Positions 1 through 8,043 of a DNA stretch of 64,000 bases are shown here, piece after piece. Source of the stretch: Halomonas fontilapidosi. GTDB taxonomy: Bacteria > Pseudomonadota > Gammaproteobacteria > Pseudomonadales > Halomonadaceae. The notes beneath the pieces were generated by a model that did not search any database, had not been told where the DNA came from, and saw only the letters and a list, made by a program, of their open reading frames with translations. Made by a program: the position numbers and the translations under genes. Position 1 is the stretch's first letter; the number at the start of each line of letters is the position of its first letter. The stretch spans positions 62,001 through 126,000 of the forward strand of contig NZ_JACHXQ010000011.1 in NCBI RefSeq assembly GCF_014192285.1. The letters are read 5' to 3'.

Positions 1-372
1 CAGCAGCTGCCGCACCATGCCCAGAATGCGCGGGTCGCGGGTCAGGCGATCGAAGTGCTCCGAGAGCTGGTGCATGCCGAACACGGAACGAATGGCACCA
101 CTGTTCGGATCCTTGATGACCTGCTCGGAGTCCATCAGCGAATCGTCGTTGGCCATCTCCTTGAGCTCTTCGAAGAATGGCTCGATGCGGTCGCGCGAGA
201 AGAAGCCGTCGAACCACAGGAAACCGTCTCGCTCGTAACGCGAGAGGGCCACCTCATCCAGCGGGCCCTCCCAGCGACGCTGGTTGCGGGCGTGCACCAC
301 CGGGTCCTTGCGGGGGAGTGGTGCGCGGTACTGGGTGAGACGCGTGGGGTAGGGGTCGTGACGGTCCACCAT
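1..372 (-). CDS. ectD: Ectoine hydroxylase (N-terminal part, cut by window edge)
   Basis: Only the first 124 codons are inside the window; the frame is open to base 1. The family uses Fe(II) and 2-oxoglutarate to hydroxylate ectoine to 5-hydroxyectoine in the cytoplasm, an osmo- and thermoprotectant. The visible part matches the remembered EctD N-terminus: a DPYPTRL stretch at about residues 6-12, then R..PVV, GPL, a YERDGF segment and an EIRS-like element (AIRSVFGMHQLS). The iron-binding HxD...H residues lie beyond the edge, so activity cannot be judged. The start ATG at 372 has a good AGGAGG site (about 381-391). The upstream neighbour is a Mut7-C gene, not ectABC, so this copy appears separate from the ectoine operon at least on this side. 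Another phytanoyl-CoA dioxygenase family member is the alternative. Confidence 0.72.
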   Translation of the reverse strand, partial: MVDRHDPYPTRLTQYRAPLPRKDPVVHARNQRRWEGPLDEVALSRYERDGFLWFDGFFSRDRIEPFFEELKEMANDDSLMDSEQVIKDPNSGAIRSVFGMHQLSEHFDRLTRDPRILGMVRQLL

Positions 373-444
373 AGAGAAATTGCCTCCTGATCGCTGTCAA
401 GTGACTCTCGTATGCAGTTACCCTCTGGTCGAGATCGCTGGAGT

Positions 445-1233
445 TCAACCCCTTCTCTCATCTGCACGGGTGGAACGGCCCTGCTCTGCCGGTTGCGCCA
501 GTGTCTTGCGCAGCTGCGCCACCCGCTCCTCCATGCGCGCGACATGGCTGCCGTGCCAGTAGAGCTTGCCGCAGGCCTCGCACTGCAGAAAGTCGTCCAC
601 GTACTGACGCGTCAGCGGCTCGAGCCGGTCGATCACGGACGCCTTGTCGACGGTAACCAGGCGGCCATTGCAGTCCGTACAGCGGGTAAAGGGCGCGAAC
701 ATCGGGGCGAGGTTGAACTCCCTGCACACCTCCTCGACCTGCTGCCAGGGTGCGTCGGCGCGAACGTAGTAGGCAAGCTGGATGCGCTTGCGCCTGAGCA
801 GCAGGCGGTCGCGGGTCAATACCACGCGCTGCTGCTGCTCGGCCTGGGCCGCCAGCTTGGCGTCGCCGATGTCATTGTCGTACCGGCAGTCGAAGCCGAG
901 CAGGCGCAGGTAGCGAGCCAGGCGGCCCAGTTGGGCATCCGCCAGGAAGCGCGGACAAGCGGGTGGGCGAGGGCGCAGGTGGCGAGCGGCCCTTGGGGCC
1001 GTCGTCCAGGGGTAGACCGCCACCCGCTCGCCGCCGCCGAGCATGTGCTCGAAGCCGACCGAGGCACCGTCGACCAGAATGACGTCCACCTCGGTATGCG
1101 GGACTCCCAGCGACTCAATGACGTCCTTGATGGCGGCCCGGCGTGAGGCGTCATGGGTCAGGGGCGTTCCGCGCGACGCTGGCGGCAGGAAATCGTTGAG
1201 CCGGTCATGGAACCGGAATTCGGCATGGGGCAT
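445..1233 (-). CDS. Mut7-C RNase domain protein with N-terminal ubiquitin-like domain
   Basis: 262 aa, cytoplasmic. Residues about 1-78 look like the beta-grasp ubiquitin-like domain that often precedes Mut7-C. From about 95 on there is a PIN-like Mut7-C region: RFLADAQLGRLARYLRLLGFD (key D99), VLTRDR (D142), then a zinc ribbon from C185/C188 and C218/C221. The family is predicted to be an RNase of unknown target; this is family knowledge, not shown here. I chose the ATG at 1233 rather than the more upstream 1254 because a GGGGAG site sits just before it. The gene lies 72 nt upstream of ectD on the same strand and 33 nt downstream of the EamA gene. Confidence 0.8.
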   Translation of the reverse strand: MPHAEFRFHDRLNDFLPPASRGTPLTHDASRRAAIKDVIESLGVPHTEVDVILVDGASVGFEHMLGGGERVAVYPWTTAPRAARHLRPRPPACPRFLADAQLGRLARYLRLLGFDCRYDNDIGDAKLAAQAEQQQRVVLTRDRLLLRRKRIQLAYYVRADAPWQQVEEVCREFNLAPMFAPFTRCTDCNGRLVTVDKASVIDRLEPLTRQYVDDFLQCEACGKLYWHGSHVARMEERVAQLRKTLAQPAEQGRSTRADERRG

Positions 1234-1266
1234 GGCACTCCCCTTCGAGGACACTCTGCGACCAGT

Positions 1267-2148
1267 CTAGGCCATCCGACGGCGGCGTTGTCCGATCATG
1301 CGGGTGGCGATAGCGGTGCCGGTCAGGGTGATCGCCATGCCGGCGATGATCTGCAGGCTGAGGCTTTCGCCCAGCAGCAGGTAGCCCCATATCAGGGCGC
1401 TCACCGGCACCAGGAAGGTTACCGTGGAAGTGGCCGTGGCCCCGGCGCTGGCGATCAACCCGAAGTAGAGCAGAAAGGCCACCGTCGTGCTGAGCACGGC
1501 CAGCGCCAGAGCATTGGCCCAGGCCAGGCCGCTGATCGGCGCCTCGGGCCACAGCATCAGCCCCGGGACGAGCAGGATCAGCGCCGACATGGCGGTGCTG
1601 CCGGCAGCCAACACCCGCACCGGCAGGTGCGCGAGATAGGTCTTCGAGTAGTTGCCTGCCACCCCGTAGCAGAAGGTCGCGCCCAGTACCGCGAGGATGA
1701 ACCAGCCGTCGCCGCCCAGGGCGAAGTCGAGGCGGTCGGCCGAGAGCACGTAGACGCCGAACAGCGCCATGGCGAGTCCCAGGTACTGCTGGCGCTGGAT
1801 GGGCGTGGCGAAGAACAGCGCGCCGAGCAGGGCCGTGAAGATCGGCGTGGTGGCGTTGATCAGCGACGTGAAGCCCGCCTCCAGGCGAGTGGTGGCGAGC
1901 GCCAGCAGCGAAAAGGGCAGCACATGGTTGATCAACCCCAGCAGGAAGAGTCTGCCGGCATTCTCGCGGACCAGCGTTAAGTAGCGAACGCTCAGCAGCA
2001 GCGGCACCAGTAATGCCGCGCCCACCCCCATGCGCACCAGCACCAGCGAGACGGGCCCGAACTCGGGCGAGGCCACCCGCATGAAGATGAACGACAGGCC
2101 CCACAGCGAGGAGAGCAGGACCAGGCGCAGGGTATCGGCGGGTGACAT
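1267..2148 (-). CDS. EamA/DMT-family inner-membrane permease
   Basis: 293 aa, with about ten hydrophobic helices arranged as two EamA repeats. The N-terminal repeat starts LRLVLLSSLWGLSFIFMRVASPEFGP, typical of drug/metabolite transporters; the second repeat begins near residue 135 (FILAVLGATFCYGVAGNY). Substrate cannot be read from sequence; family members export amino acids, metabolites or drugs. The start at 2148 (MSPADTLRL) is preceded by AAGGA; an upstream in-frame ATG at 2193 has no better site and would add an atypical N-terminus. Confidence 0.85.
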   Translation of the reverse strand: MSPADTLRLVLLSSLWGLSFIFMRVASPEFGPVSLVLVRMGVGAALLVPLLLSVRYLTLVRENAGRLFLLGLINHVLPFSLLALATTRLEAGFTSLINATTPIFTALLGALFFATPIQRQQYLGLAMALFGVYVLSADRLDFALGGDGWFILAVLGATFCYGVAGNYSKTYLAHLPVRVLAAGSTAMSALILLVPGLMLWPEAPISGLAWANALALAVLSTTVAFLLYFGLIASAGATATSTVTFLVPVSALIWGYLLLGESLSLQIIAGMAITLTGTAIATRMIGQRRRRMA

Positions 2149-2510
2149 TCGGTGTCCTTGAGGTAACGAAAGAAGGCGTAGCGCACGAAACAAGAGCAGG
2201 GAAACAGCAGGTTACGGTGATTGCGTGCAAAGAGGAAGTGACCCTGACCGCGCTGTTGCCCGACCGCCCGGGTGTGGGACCCGCGCCGGGACCGCCTCGA
2301 TGTAACGTGCAGCAGGCGTGATATCTGCGTCATCTTACCTCGTGTTCAGGGCCCTGGCCGGGGGGTACCATGTTCCGGTCAAATGGAATCATTTTTCAGA
2401 TCATCCTCCCGCCGGGTCGATGCCGGGTGCGGACGAGGCGTTTCCCGCGCGATGGCGTTGCCTGGCCCGATGAGTGCCCAACCCCTCTCTCAGCGAATGG
2501 TGTGACACGA

Positions 2511-3326
2511 GTGATCGACGCTTTCCTGCAACTTGATCCCGTCCTGCAAGCGCTTCTCGCCACCTTCTTCACCTGGGGCGTCACCGCGGCAGGTGCGGCC
2601 CTTGTGTTTTTCACCAGTGCTGTGAACCAACGGTTCATGGATTCGATGCTCGGCTTCGCCGCCGGTGTGATGATTGCCGCCAGCTTCTGGTCGCTGCTCG
2701 CTCCCGGTATCCAGATGGCCGAGAATCTGGGGCACATCCCTTGGCTCACCGCCGTCGTCGGCTTCATGGGCGGGGGGATCTTTATGAGGCTGACCGACAG
2801 GTTCCTGCCACACCTTCATCCCGGACTCGGCATGGATAAGAGCGAAGGGGTAAAGACGACATGGCAACGCAGCACCCTGCTGGTCCTGGCGATCACACTG
2901 CACAACATTCCCGAAGGCCTGGCCGTGGGCGTAGCCTTCGGAGCGGTGGCGGCGGATCTTCCCTCTGCCACGATCGGTGGAGCCGTGGCGTTGGCCATCG
3001 GTATCGGCATCCAGAACTTCCCCGAAGGCACGGCGGTGGCCATGCCCCTGCGGCGCGAGGGGATGAGCCGGCGGAAGAGCTTCTTCATGGGTCAGGCGTC
3101 GGGCTTTGTCGAGCCGATCGCCGGCGTCATCGGCGCGCTGTTCGTCCTGAAGATGCAGAGCGTCCTGCCCTATGCGCTCTGTTTCGCCGCCGGCGCCATG
3201 ATCTTCGTGGTGGTGGAAGAACTCATTCCGGAATCCCAGGGCAGATATGAAAATATCGATCTGGTGACCATGGCCACCATGGGCGGCTTCTCGATCATGA
3301 TGATCCTGGATGTGTCCCTCGGGTGA
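2511..3326 (+). CDS. ZIP-family metal transporter
   Basis: 271 aa from the GTG at 2511; a longer in-frame reading back to 2370 looks unlike protein. Eight hydrophobic segments. The two metal-site helices carry the ZIP signatures HNIPEGLAVGVAFG and NFPEGTAVAMPL, with the conserved His-Asn-x-Pro-Glu-Gly and Pro-Glu-Gly motifs. A glycine-rich helix follows. The family imports Zn2+ or other divalent metals across the inner membrane (ZupT/GufA type). The SD before the GTG is weak, so the start is the least certain point. Nothing in the neighbourhood indicates metal regulation. Confidence 0.85.
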   Translation: MIDAFLQLDPVLQALLATFFTWGVTAAGAALVFFTSAVNQRFMDSMLGFAAGVMIAASFWSLLAPGIQMAENLGHIPWLTAVVGFMGGGIFMRLTDRFLPHLHPGLGMDKSEGVKTTWQRSTLLVLAITLHNIPEGLAVGVAFGAVAADLPSATIGGAVALAIGIGIQNFPEGTAVAMPLRREGMSRRKSFFMGQASGFVEPIAGVIGALFVLKMQSVLPYALCFAAGAMIFVVVEELIPESQGRYENIDLVTMATMGGFSIMMILDVSLG

Positions 3327-3399
3327 GGCCGCGTCGGCCAGTGGATGTTGCGCCCCTTGCTGGTACACTTCCGACATGACTGAGGTAGACGGAGAGACG

Positions 3400-3750
3400 A
3401 TGGAAACGGAACTGAGTGAGTTCGAACAGCAGATGCGCCGCGAGATCAACGCCTTCATGGACAGCGAGCAGGAGACGCGGCGCAAGGCGGCGACGTCACC
3501 TCCCGAGTGGCCCGTGGAAGAGGGTGGCGAGCCCAAGACCAAGGCACCGCGCAGCAAGCCCGCCGGTGCCCCCAGGACCGGCCATCTGGTAAAGCTGGCG
3601 GTGCGCACCAAGCAACTCGAGATGGATAGCGTCTTCGAGCATGTCTCCTCCAGCATTTCCAAGGTCGAGGCCCAGCTGGAAGCCGAGAAGGCCGCCCGAA
3701 AGGCGGGCTATCCGATCATCGGCTACGTGGTCGAGACCCGCCGGCTCTAA
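3400..3750 (+). CDS. Conserved small hypothetical protein
   Basis: 116 aa, soluble. The N-terminal half is acidic and helical (ELSEFEQQMRREINAFMDSEQETRRKAA), the middle is rich in Pro, Lys and Ala and probably disordered, and the C-terminal half is a helix with a charged heptad-like pattern ending in YPIIGYVVETRRL. No enzyme motif is visible. The ATG at 3400 has GGAGAG six bases upstream; another ATG at 3376 is possible and would add eight residues. It begins 73 nt after the ZIP gene. Function unknown. Confidence 0.6.
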   Translation: METELSEFEQQMRREINAFMDSEQETRRKAATSPPEWPVEEGGEPKTKAPRSKPAGAPRTGHLVKLAVRTKQLEMDSVFEHVSSSISKVEAQLEAEKAARKAGYPIIGYVVETRRL

Positions 3751-3809
3751 TACGACGCCAGCCCAGCCGTCATTCGGCGACCGCTCCGCACCCGCGAAAG
3801 GAAGCGACG

Positions 3810-4019
3810 ATGGCCGAGATCCTTCGCGAATCGATCCTCACCTGCCCCGAGTGCGGGCACCGCAAGTCCGAGATCATGCCCACCGATGCCTGCCAGATCT
3901 TCTATGAGTGCGAGGCATGCCATCGCCTGCTCAGACCCAGACCCGAGGGTTGCTGTGTGTTCTGCTCCTGCGTCAGCGTGCCATGCCCGCCAGTGCAGCA
4001 GGGGGAAGCTTGCCCATAA
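3810..4019 (+). CDS. Small cysteine-rich zinc-binding-like protein
   Basis: 69 aa with ten cysteines. The N-terminal CPECGH and CEAC pairs form a likely zinc ribbon. The second half has a CCVFCSCVSVPCPP stretch, like a widespread small family with the pattern GDCCVFCSYG..PCPP, function unknown to me. AAAGGAAG sits before the ATG. It is followed 30 nt later by the MOSC gene, so the two may be cotranscribed. A metal-binding or electron-carrier role is a guess only. Confidence 0.75.
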   Translation: MAEILRESILTCPECGHRKSEIMPTDACQIFYECEACHRLLRPRPEGCCVFCSCVSVPCPPVQQGEACP

Positions 4020-4049
4020 GGGCGTCCGACCCGAGAACAGGAGCGTCAT

Positions 4050-4889
4050 GTGAAGATCACCCAGCTCAATATCTATCCAGTCAAGTCGCTGGGTGGTATC
4101 TCCCTCGAACAGGCCGAGCTGGACGTTCGCGGCCTTGCCCACGACCGTCAATGGATGGTGGTCGACGACATCGGGCGTTTCGTCACCCAGCGACAGCTGC
4201 CGCAGATGGCGCAGGTGACGGTACGACTCGATGAGGACGCCCTGGTGCTGGAGCATCCGGCGACATCCGCCCTGCGGCTTCCGCTGCAGCGCGAGGACCA
4301 GCCCCGGCTGCCGGTGTATGTCTGGGACGACCAGTGCCAGGCCCTCGACGAGGGGGCTGCCGCCGCCGCCTGGCTTGTCGACGTGCTGGGCGACTTCAAG
4401 GGCAGCGGCTTGCGGCTGGTGCGCTTCGCACCCGACCAGCGGCGAGCGGTAGAGCCGCACTTCCTGTCGCCCGGTGAAATGGCGCACACGGGTTTCGCCG
4501 ATGGCTATCCCTTCCTGGTGGTCAACGAGGCCTCGCTTGCCGAAGTGAACCGTCGGCTGGTGGCCAAGGGCGTGGATCCGGTGCCGATGAGCCGTTTTCG
4601 CCCCAGCATCGTGGTGGAGGGAGATACGCCTTTCGCCGAGGACGGCTGGAGCGCGATAGCCGCTTTCGACAAGCGCTGGCGGCTGGGGCTGCGCAAGCCG
4701 TGTCAGCGCTGCAAGATCACTACCGTGGATCAGCAGAGCGGCGAGATCGCCGTTCCCGGCGAACCGCTGCGCACCCTGGTGGAGATGAATACCCGCCTGG
4801 CCCCCGGGGGCTATTTCGGCCAGAACGCCATCCTGCTGGAGGGGGCGGGCCACGGGCTGCGCCTCGGCGATATCGTGACCGCGTGCTGA
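4050..4889 (+). CDS. MOSC domain protein (YcbX/mARC-like, without ferredoxin domain)
   Basis: 279 aa, starting at a GTG (an ATG one base earlier runs directly into a stop). MOSC N-terminal barrel at about 1-120 (ITQLNIYPVKSLGGISLEQAEL, HDRQWMVVD), MOSC domain after it, with KPCQRCKITTVDQQSG carrying C218 and C221. The family binds the molybdenum cofactor and reduces N-hydroxylated compounds; E. coli YcbX has an extra C-terminal [2Fe-2S] domain that this shorter protein lacks, so it would need a separate electron donor. The small Cys-rich protein just upstream is a conceivable but unproven partner. Confidence 0.85.
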   Translation: MKITQLNIYPVKSLGGISLEQAELDVRGLAHDRQWMVVDDIGRFVTQRQLPQMAQVTVRLDEDALVLEHPATSALRLPLQREDQPRLPVYVWDDQCQALDEGAAAAAWLVDVLGDFKGSGLRLVRFAPDQRRAVEPHFLSPGEMAHTGFADGYPFLVVNEASLAEVNRRLVAKGVDPVPMSRFRPSIVVEGDTPFAEDGWSAIAAFDKRWRLGLRKPCQRCKITTVDQQSGEIAVPGEPLRTLVEMNTRLAPGGYFGQNAILLEGAGHGLRLGDIVTAC

Positions 4890-4991
4890 AACGGGCGGGA
4901 AGTCGCGTCGCGATAAATATGGAATAATTTTCCATTAAATTGTTGCTGCGATATCATGGCAGGACCCTTTGCTTTCCTTCAGGAGTCTGTA

Positions 4992-5432
4992 ATGAGCTTT
5001 CACGTCTATCTCTCCGGCGAGATCCACACTGACTGGCGCGACGCGATCCGGCGCGGTGCTGAGGATGCGGGCCTCGACGTGGTCTTCACTGCGCCGGTGA
5101 CCGACCACGACGCCAGCGATGCCGCCGGCGACCACCTTGGCGAGACGCCAAGTCCCTTCTGGCGCGACCACCAGTCCTCGAAGATCAACGCCATTCGCAC
5201 CCGCACCCTGATCGCGAAGAGCGACCTGGTGGTGGTGCGCTTCGGCGACAAGTACAAGCAGTGGAATGCCGCCTTCGATGCCGGCTACTGCGCCGCGCTG
5301 GGCAAGCCCTACGTGACCCTGCATAGCGAGGACATCGTCCACCCGCTCAAGGAGGTCGACGCCGAGGCGCAGGCCTGGTGCACCAGCACCGATCAGGTCG
5401 TGGAGATCCTGCGTTACGTGCTCAAGGCCTGA
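4992..5432 (+). CDS. YtoQ family protein
   Basis: 146 aa, soluble. The protein starts MSFHVYLSGEIHTDWRD and holds a conserved SSKINAIRTRTLIAKSDLVVVRFGDKYKQWNAAFDAGYCAALGKP block, matching the YtoQ family, which resembles nucleoside 2-deoxyribosyltransferases in fold. Its reaction is not established. Start at 4992 chosen because CAGGAG lies eight bases upstream; the in-frame ATG at 4956 lacks a site. A DUF488 gene follows after 47 nt. Confidence 0.85.
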   Translation: MSFHVYLSGEIHTDWRDAIRRGAEDAGLDVVFTAPVTDHDASDAAGDHLGETPSPFWRDHQSSKINAIRTRTLIAKSDLVVVRFGDKYKQWNAAFDAGYCAALGKPYVTLHSEDIVHPLKEVDAEAQAWCTSTDQVVEILRYVLKA

Positions 5433-5479
5433 ACCGGGTTGGCTACACTGGGGGCGTATTCTCTGCCGGGAGCGCTGCC

Positions 5480-5851
5480 ATGACCGTCAAGCCTTCCATG
5501 ACCATCAAGCTGAAACGCGCCTTCGAGACACCCGAACGCAAAGATGGCTACCGGGTGCTGGTCGACCGGCTGTGGCCCCGCGGGGTGTCGAAGGCCGAGG
5601 CGCGGATCGACGCGTGGCCCAAGGAGGTGGCCCCCAGTGATGAGCTGCGCAAAGCGTTCCATGATGGGGAACTGGGCTGGGATGCGTTTCGTCGGCGCTA
5701 CCTGGCCGAGCTCAAAGCGCATCGCGAGACCTTGCGGCCGCTGGCCGAGCGCGCCAGCCGCGACACCGTGACGCTTGTCTTCGCCGCGAAGGACGCGCAC
5801 CACAACAATGCGGTAGTGCTCAGCCAGTACCTGAAGATGTTGCGGCCATAA
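5480..5851 (+). CDS. DUF488 family protein
   Basis: 123 aa. Carries the DUF488 pattern: VLVDRLWPRGVSKAEARIDAWPKEVAPSDELRKAF near residues 25-60 and a C-terminal VTLVFAAKDAHHNNAVVLSQYL. Biochemical role unknown. GGGAG precedes the ATG at 5480; a second ATG (5498) is possible. It converges on the patatin gene with 39 nt between the stop codons and no obvious terminator. Confidence 0.85.
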   Translation: MTVKPSMTIKLKRAFETPERKDGYRVLVDRLWPRGVSKAEARIDAWPKEVAPSDELRKAFHDGELGWDAFRRRYLAELKAHRETLRPLAERASRDTVTLVFAAKDAHHNNAVVLSQYLKMLRP

Positions 5852-5890
5852 GCGTCGGTGAGTCTGACCCCAAATCCGATCAGCAGAAGC

Positions 5891-7306
5891 TCAGCTTCCG
5901 CCATGAATGCAGGCCATCTCATCATGGTGGCCGCCGATCAATGACTGGAAGCAGGGCGATGCCTCGAGCAGCCGCCCGCCGACCTGGCGGAGGTCATCCA
6001 CCTGCTGGGCAGGCAGGTCGAAGGTTGTCGGGATAGTGAGGTAGTGGTTGCGTGCCGCCTCGTCGGTCAACTGATCGAAACCGACATAGATGCGGTAAAG
6101 CTCGACCTGATGCATCGCCTCGCCGGCCGGTTCCCGCTCCCGGGATTCCCGCTGCGCATCGGCTCGTGTCCTCATGGTCTGCCTGAGCAGTTCGACGCTG
6201 TCGAAGGAATAATTGGCCATGGGCGTCGTGGCGATGCTGCTCACCACCGAACCCAGCCCCGGGGCTTGGGGGGAGCGGTCGAATGCCGAGACTTCCTGGT
6301 TCCTGGCATCGACGACGATGACCACGAGCTTGTCGATCTGTTCGAGGGCCATCTTGCGCGCCACGCTCCAGGCCAGGTCGTTGGAGCGCAGGGCGGTCAA
6401 TGGCAGGCGAAGCCCGATGTTGTCGGCGACCCCACCATCGAGCAGATGCACATAGTCGCGCTGGGGCTCCTGGTAGGTTCTCAGGCTCTGCGCCCGATAG
6501 TAGCGCCGCGGATTGGCATCGAGGTCCCGTAAGCCGTTGGCAACCCAGCGCGGCTCCTGGAAGTCGCACTGACCGGGATAGCTGTTCAGGGTCAGCGGGG
6601 TGAAGGCCACCGGAAAGTTCGAGGAGGCTGCCACGGCGCGGGACAGGGTCACGCTCTCGAGGTCGGCACACAGGGGATCGAACTGGGACTGGATGAAGGT
6701 GAAGGTCGAGCCCTTGACCATGTCGGTGGCATTGATCAACAGGAAGGGCTTGCGGCCATGGGCGGCCAGGTCAGCAAAGCTGGCCTGATCGAAGAGCAAC
6801 CCCTGGTAAACCTCATCGGCGAGGTCGATACGGCCGAAGGTCGGCGACATCAGGCGCGTCCAGTTGTAGGGGTTGAACAGTTGGCCCTTGAGCACGGCCT
6901 CGACGTCGCGGTAGAGGAAGTTGTTCTGAAAGCGGCCATTGGGCGCGAAGATGGCATCGCCATGCAGACCATAAAAGGCCGCCGTGAAGCTCCCGCCCGA
7001 CACGGAAGAGATGACGTCGACCTCCTCGAGCAGATTGCGGCGCTCCCCGTCGATCTCGACCCAGCTGTCCCGCAATGTCTCCAGTACGCCATAGGAGAGT
7101 GCTGCGGCACGGGTGCCCCCACCGGAGAAGGTGAGGATCACGAACAGATCTTCGCCATTGCGGCCCTCATTCAGGTTGGCGTAGCGATACCCCGCTGAGG
7201 CGTCGACCTGCTCGAGGGGGCGGGTTTCCGGAAAGCTGGCGCAGCCGGCAAGCATCACGGCCAGCAGCGCGGCCGCGCCCCATGAGAGGACCCGGGACGA
7301 GCTCAT
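5891..7306 (-). CDS. Patatin-like phospholipase lipoprotein
   Basis: 471 aa. Signal peptide with lipobox LAGC (C22), so a membrane-anchored periplasmic lipoprotein. Patatin domain: oxyanion loop FSGGGTRA (61-67), nucleophile elbow S-V-S103-G-G, and catalytic Asp in LLDGGVADN (D290). The elbow begins with Ser instead of the usual Gly, which I also remember from other bacterial lipoproteins of this group. The family cleaves acyl chains from phospholipids or neutral lipids. It is the last gene of the heme-enzyme operon and overlaps the 76-aa gene by ATGA, so translation is coupled. In this setting I infer that it supplies free fatty acids to the dioxygenase-like protein. Confidence 0.87.
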   Translation of the reverse strand: MSSSRVLSWGAAALLAVMLAGCASFPETRPLEQVDASAGYRYANLNEGRNGEDLFVILTFSGGGTRAAALSYGVLETLRDSWVEIDGERRNLLEEVDVISSVSGGSFTAAFYGLHGDAIFAPNGRFQNNFLYRDVEAVLKGQLFNPYNWTRLMSPTFGRIDLADEVYQGLLFDQASFADLAAHGRKPFLLINATDMVKGSTFTFIQSQFDPLCADLESVTLSRAVAASSNFPVAFTPLTLNSYPGQCDFQEPRWVANGLRDLDANPRRYYRAQSLRTYQEPQRDYVHLLDGGVADNIGLRLPLTALRSNDLAWSVARKMALEQIDKLVVIVVDARNQEVSAFDRSPQAPGLGSVVSSIATTPMANYSFDSVELLRQTMRTRADAQRESREREPAGEAMHQVELYRIYVGFDQLTDEAARNHYLTIPTTFDLPAQQVDDLRQVGGRLLEASPCFQSLIGGHHDEMACIHGGS

Positions 7307-7533
7307 GTGGGGGTGTCCGCGCGGGTGAATTCCAGCACCAGGGGGTCAGAGGGCAGCGTACCGGTCACCAGGAGATCATAGTATTCAGGCGAGAAGTTTC
7401 GTTTTCTGGCACCCAGGGCGATGGTGTGATGGCCCGTTTCGACCTGGCAGACACGATTCGTCCACGCCGATGCCACGCCATCGATCCAGACGAGTCGCCG
7501 GGTGGGGAAGACGACCTTGAGGTACTGATCCAT
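7303..7533 (-). CDS. Small hypothetical protein of the heme-enzyme operon (PEGA-like)
   Basis: 76 aa, no signal peptide. The pattern V.IDG...AWTN..C.VETGHHTIALG resembles PEGA-type beta-sandwich modules, which end in a Gly-x-His turn; the resemblance is by eye. It overlaps the patatin gene by four bases and lies 37 nt after the 150-aa gene, so it is part of the operon. Function unknown. Confidence 0.7.
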   Translation of the reverse strand: MDQYLKVVFPTRRLVWIDGVASAWTNRVCQVETGHHTIALGARKRNFSPEYYDLLVTGTLPSDPLVLEFTRADTPT

Positions 7534-7570
7534 GGCGATGCTCCCAGTCGGATCACCGTGACATTCGCTG

Positions 7571-8023
7571 TCAGGAGGTTGGAGATTCCAGCGCGAAGTC
7601 CAGAATGCGGGTCTTGCCCAGCCACACCTTGCCTAGATAGACCCCGGGCTCAACCTCGCGAATCTCGTCGCGTACGGCGCGAAAGAAGAAGGAGGTGGTC
7701 GAGTAGTCGATGACGATGGTCTCCCGCTCGTCCATCCAGCTCGGTGCGCGGTAGACCTTGGCGACCACGAAGGAGAGGCTTAGCGGGGTCACCTTGTTGA
7801 CCAGCACCCCGGCCGAGCCATCCTCGGCGAACATGTCGAAGACCTTGCCCTGCCAGGCGAACAGGCGGGCGAAGCGGGCGTAGGCGCGCGCCAGGGAGCT
7901 GCCGGCGACGATGGGCGTGCCGCGGGTGTCGCCGTGGGGGATCTTGCCCGGTTCGGCCTGCCGATAGAGCTCGTCGAGCTGCTCGCGGGACATCGCCAGC
8001 CATTGTTGAACGGTGGGGCTCAT
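7571..8023 (-). CDS. Conserved hypothetical protein of the heme-enzyme operon
   Basis: 150 aa, soluble, no signal. It opens with a helical segment (QQWLAMSREQLDELYRQAEPGKIPHGDTRGTPI), then AWQGKVFD, and ends with alternating strands IVIDYSTTSFFFRAVRDEIREVEPGVYLGKVWLGKTRILDFALE that suggest a lipocalin-like or small barrel fold. I recall similar proteins beside bacterial heme peroxidases, but cannot check. It starts 20 nt after the catalase-like gene. A lipid- or heme-carrier role would fit the context; this is inference. Confidence 0.75.
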   Translation of the reverse strand: MSPTVQQWLAMSREQLDELYRQAEPGKIPHGDTRGTPIVAGSSLARAYARFARLFAWQGKVFDMFAEDGSAGVLVNKVTPLSLSFVVAKVYRAPSWMDERETIVIDYSTTSFFFRAVRDEIREVEPGVYLGKVWLGKTRILDFALESPTS

Positions 8024-8043
8024 CGCAGGGTTTCCTTTGCCGG

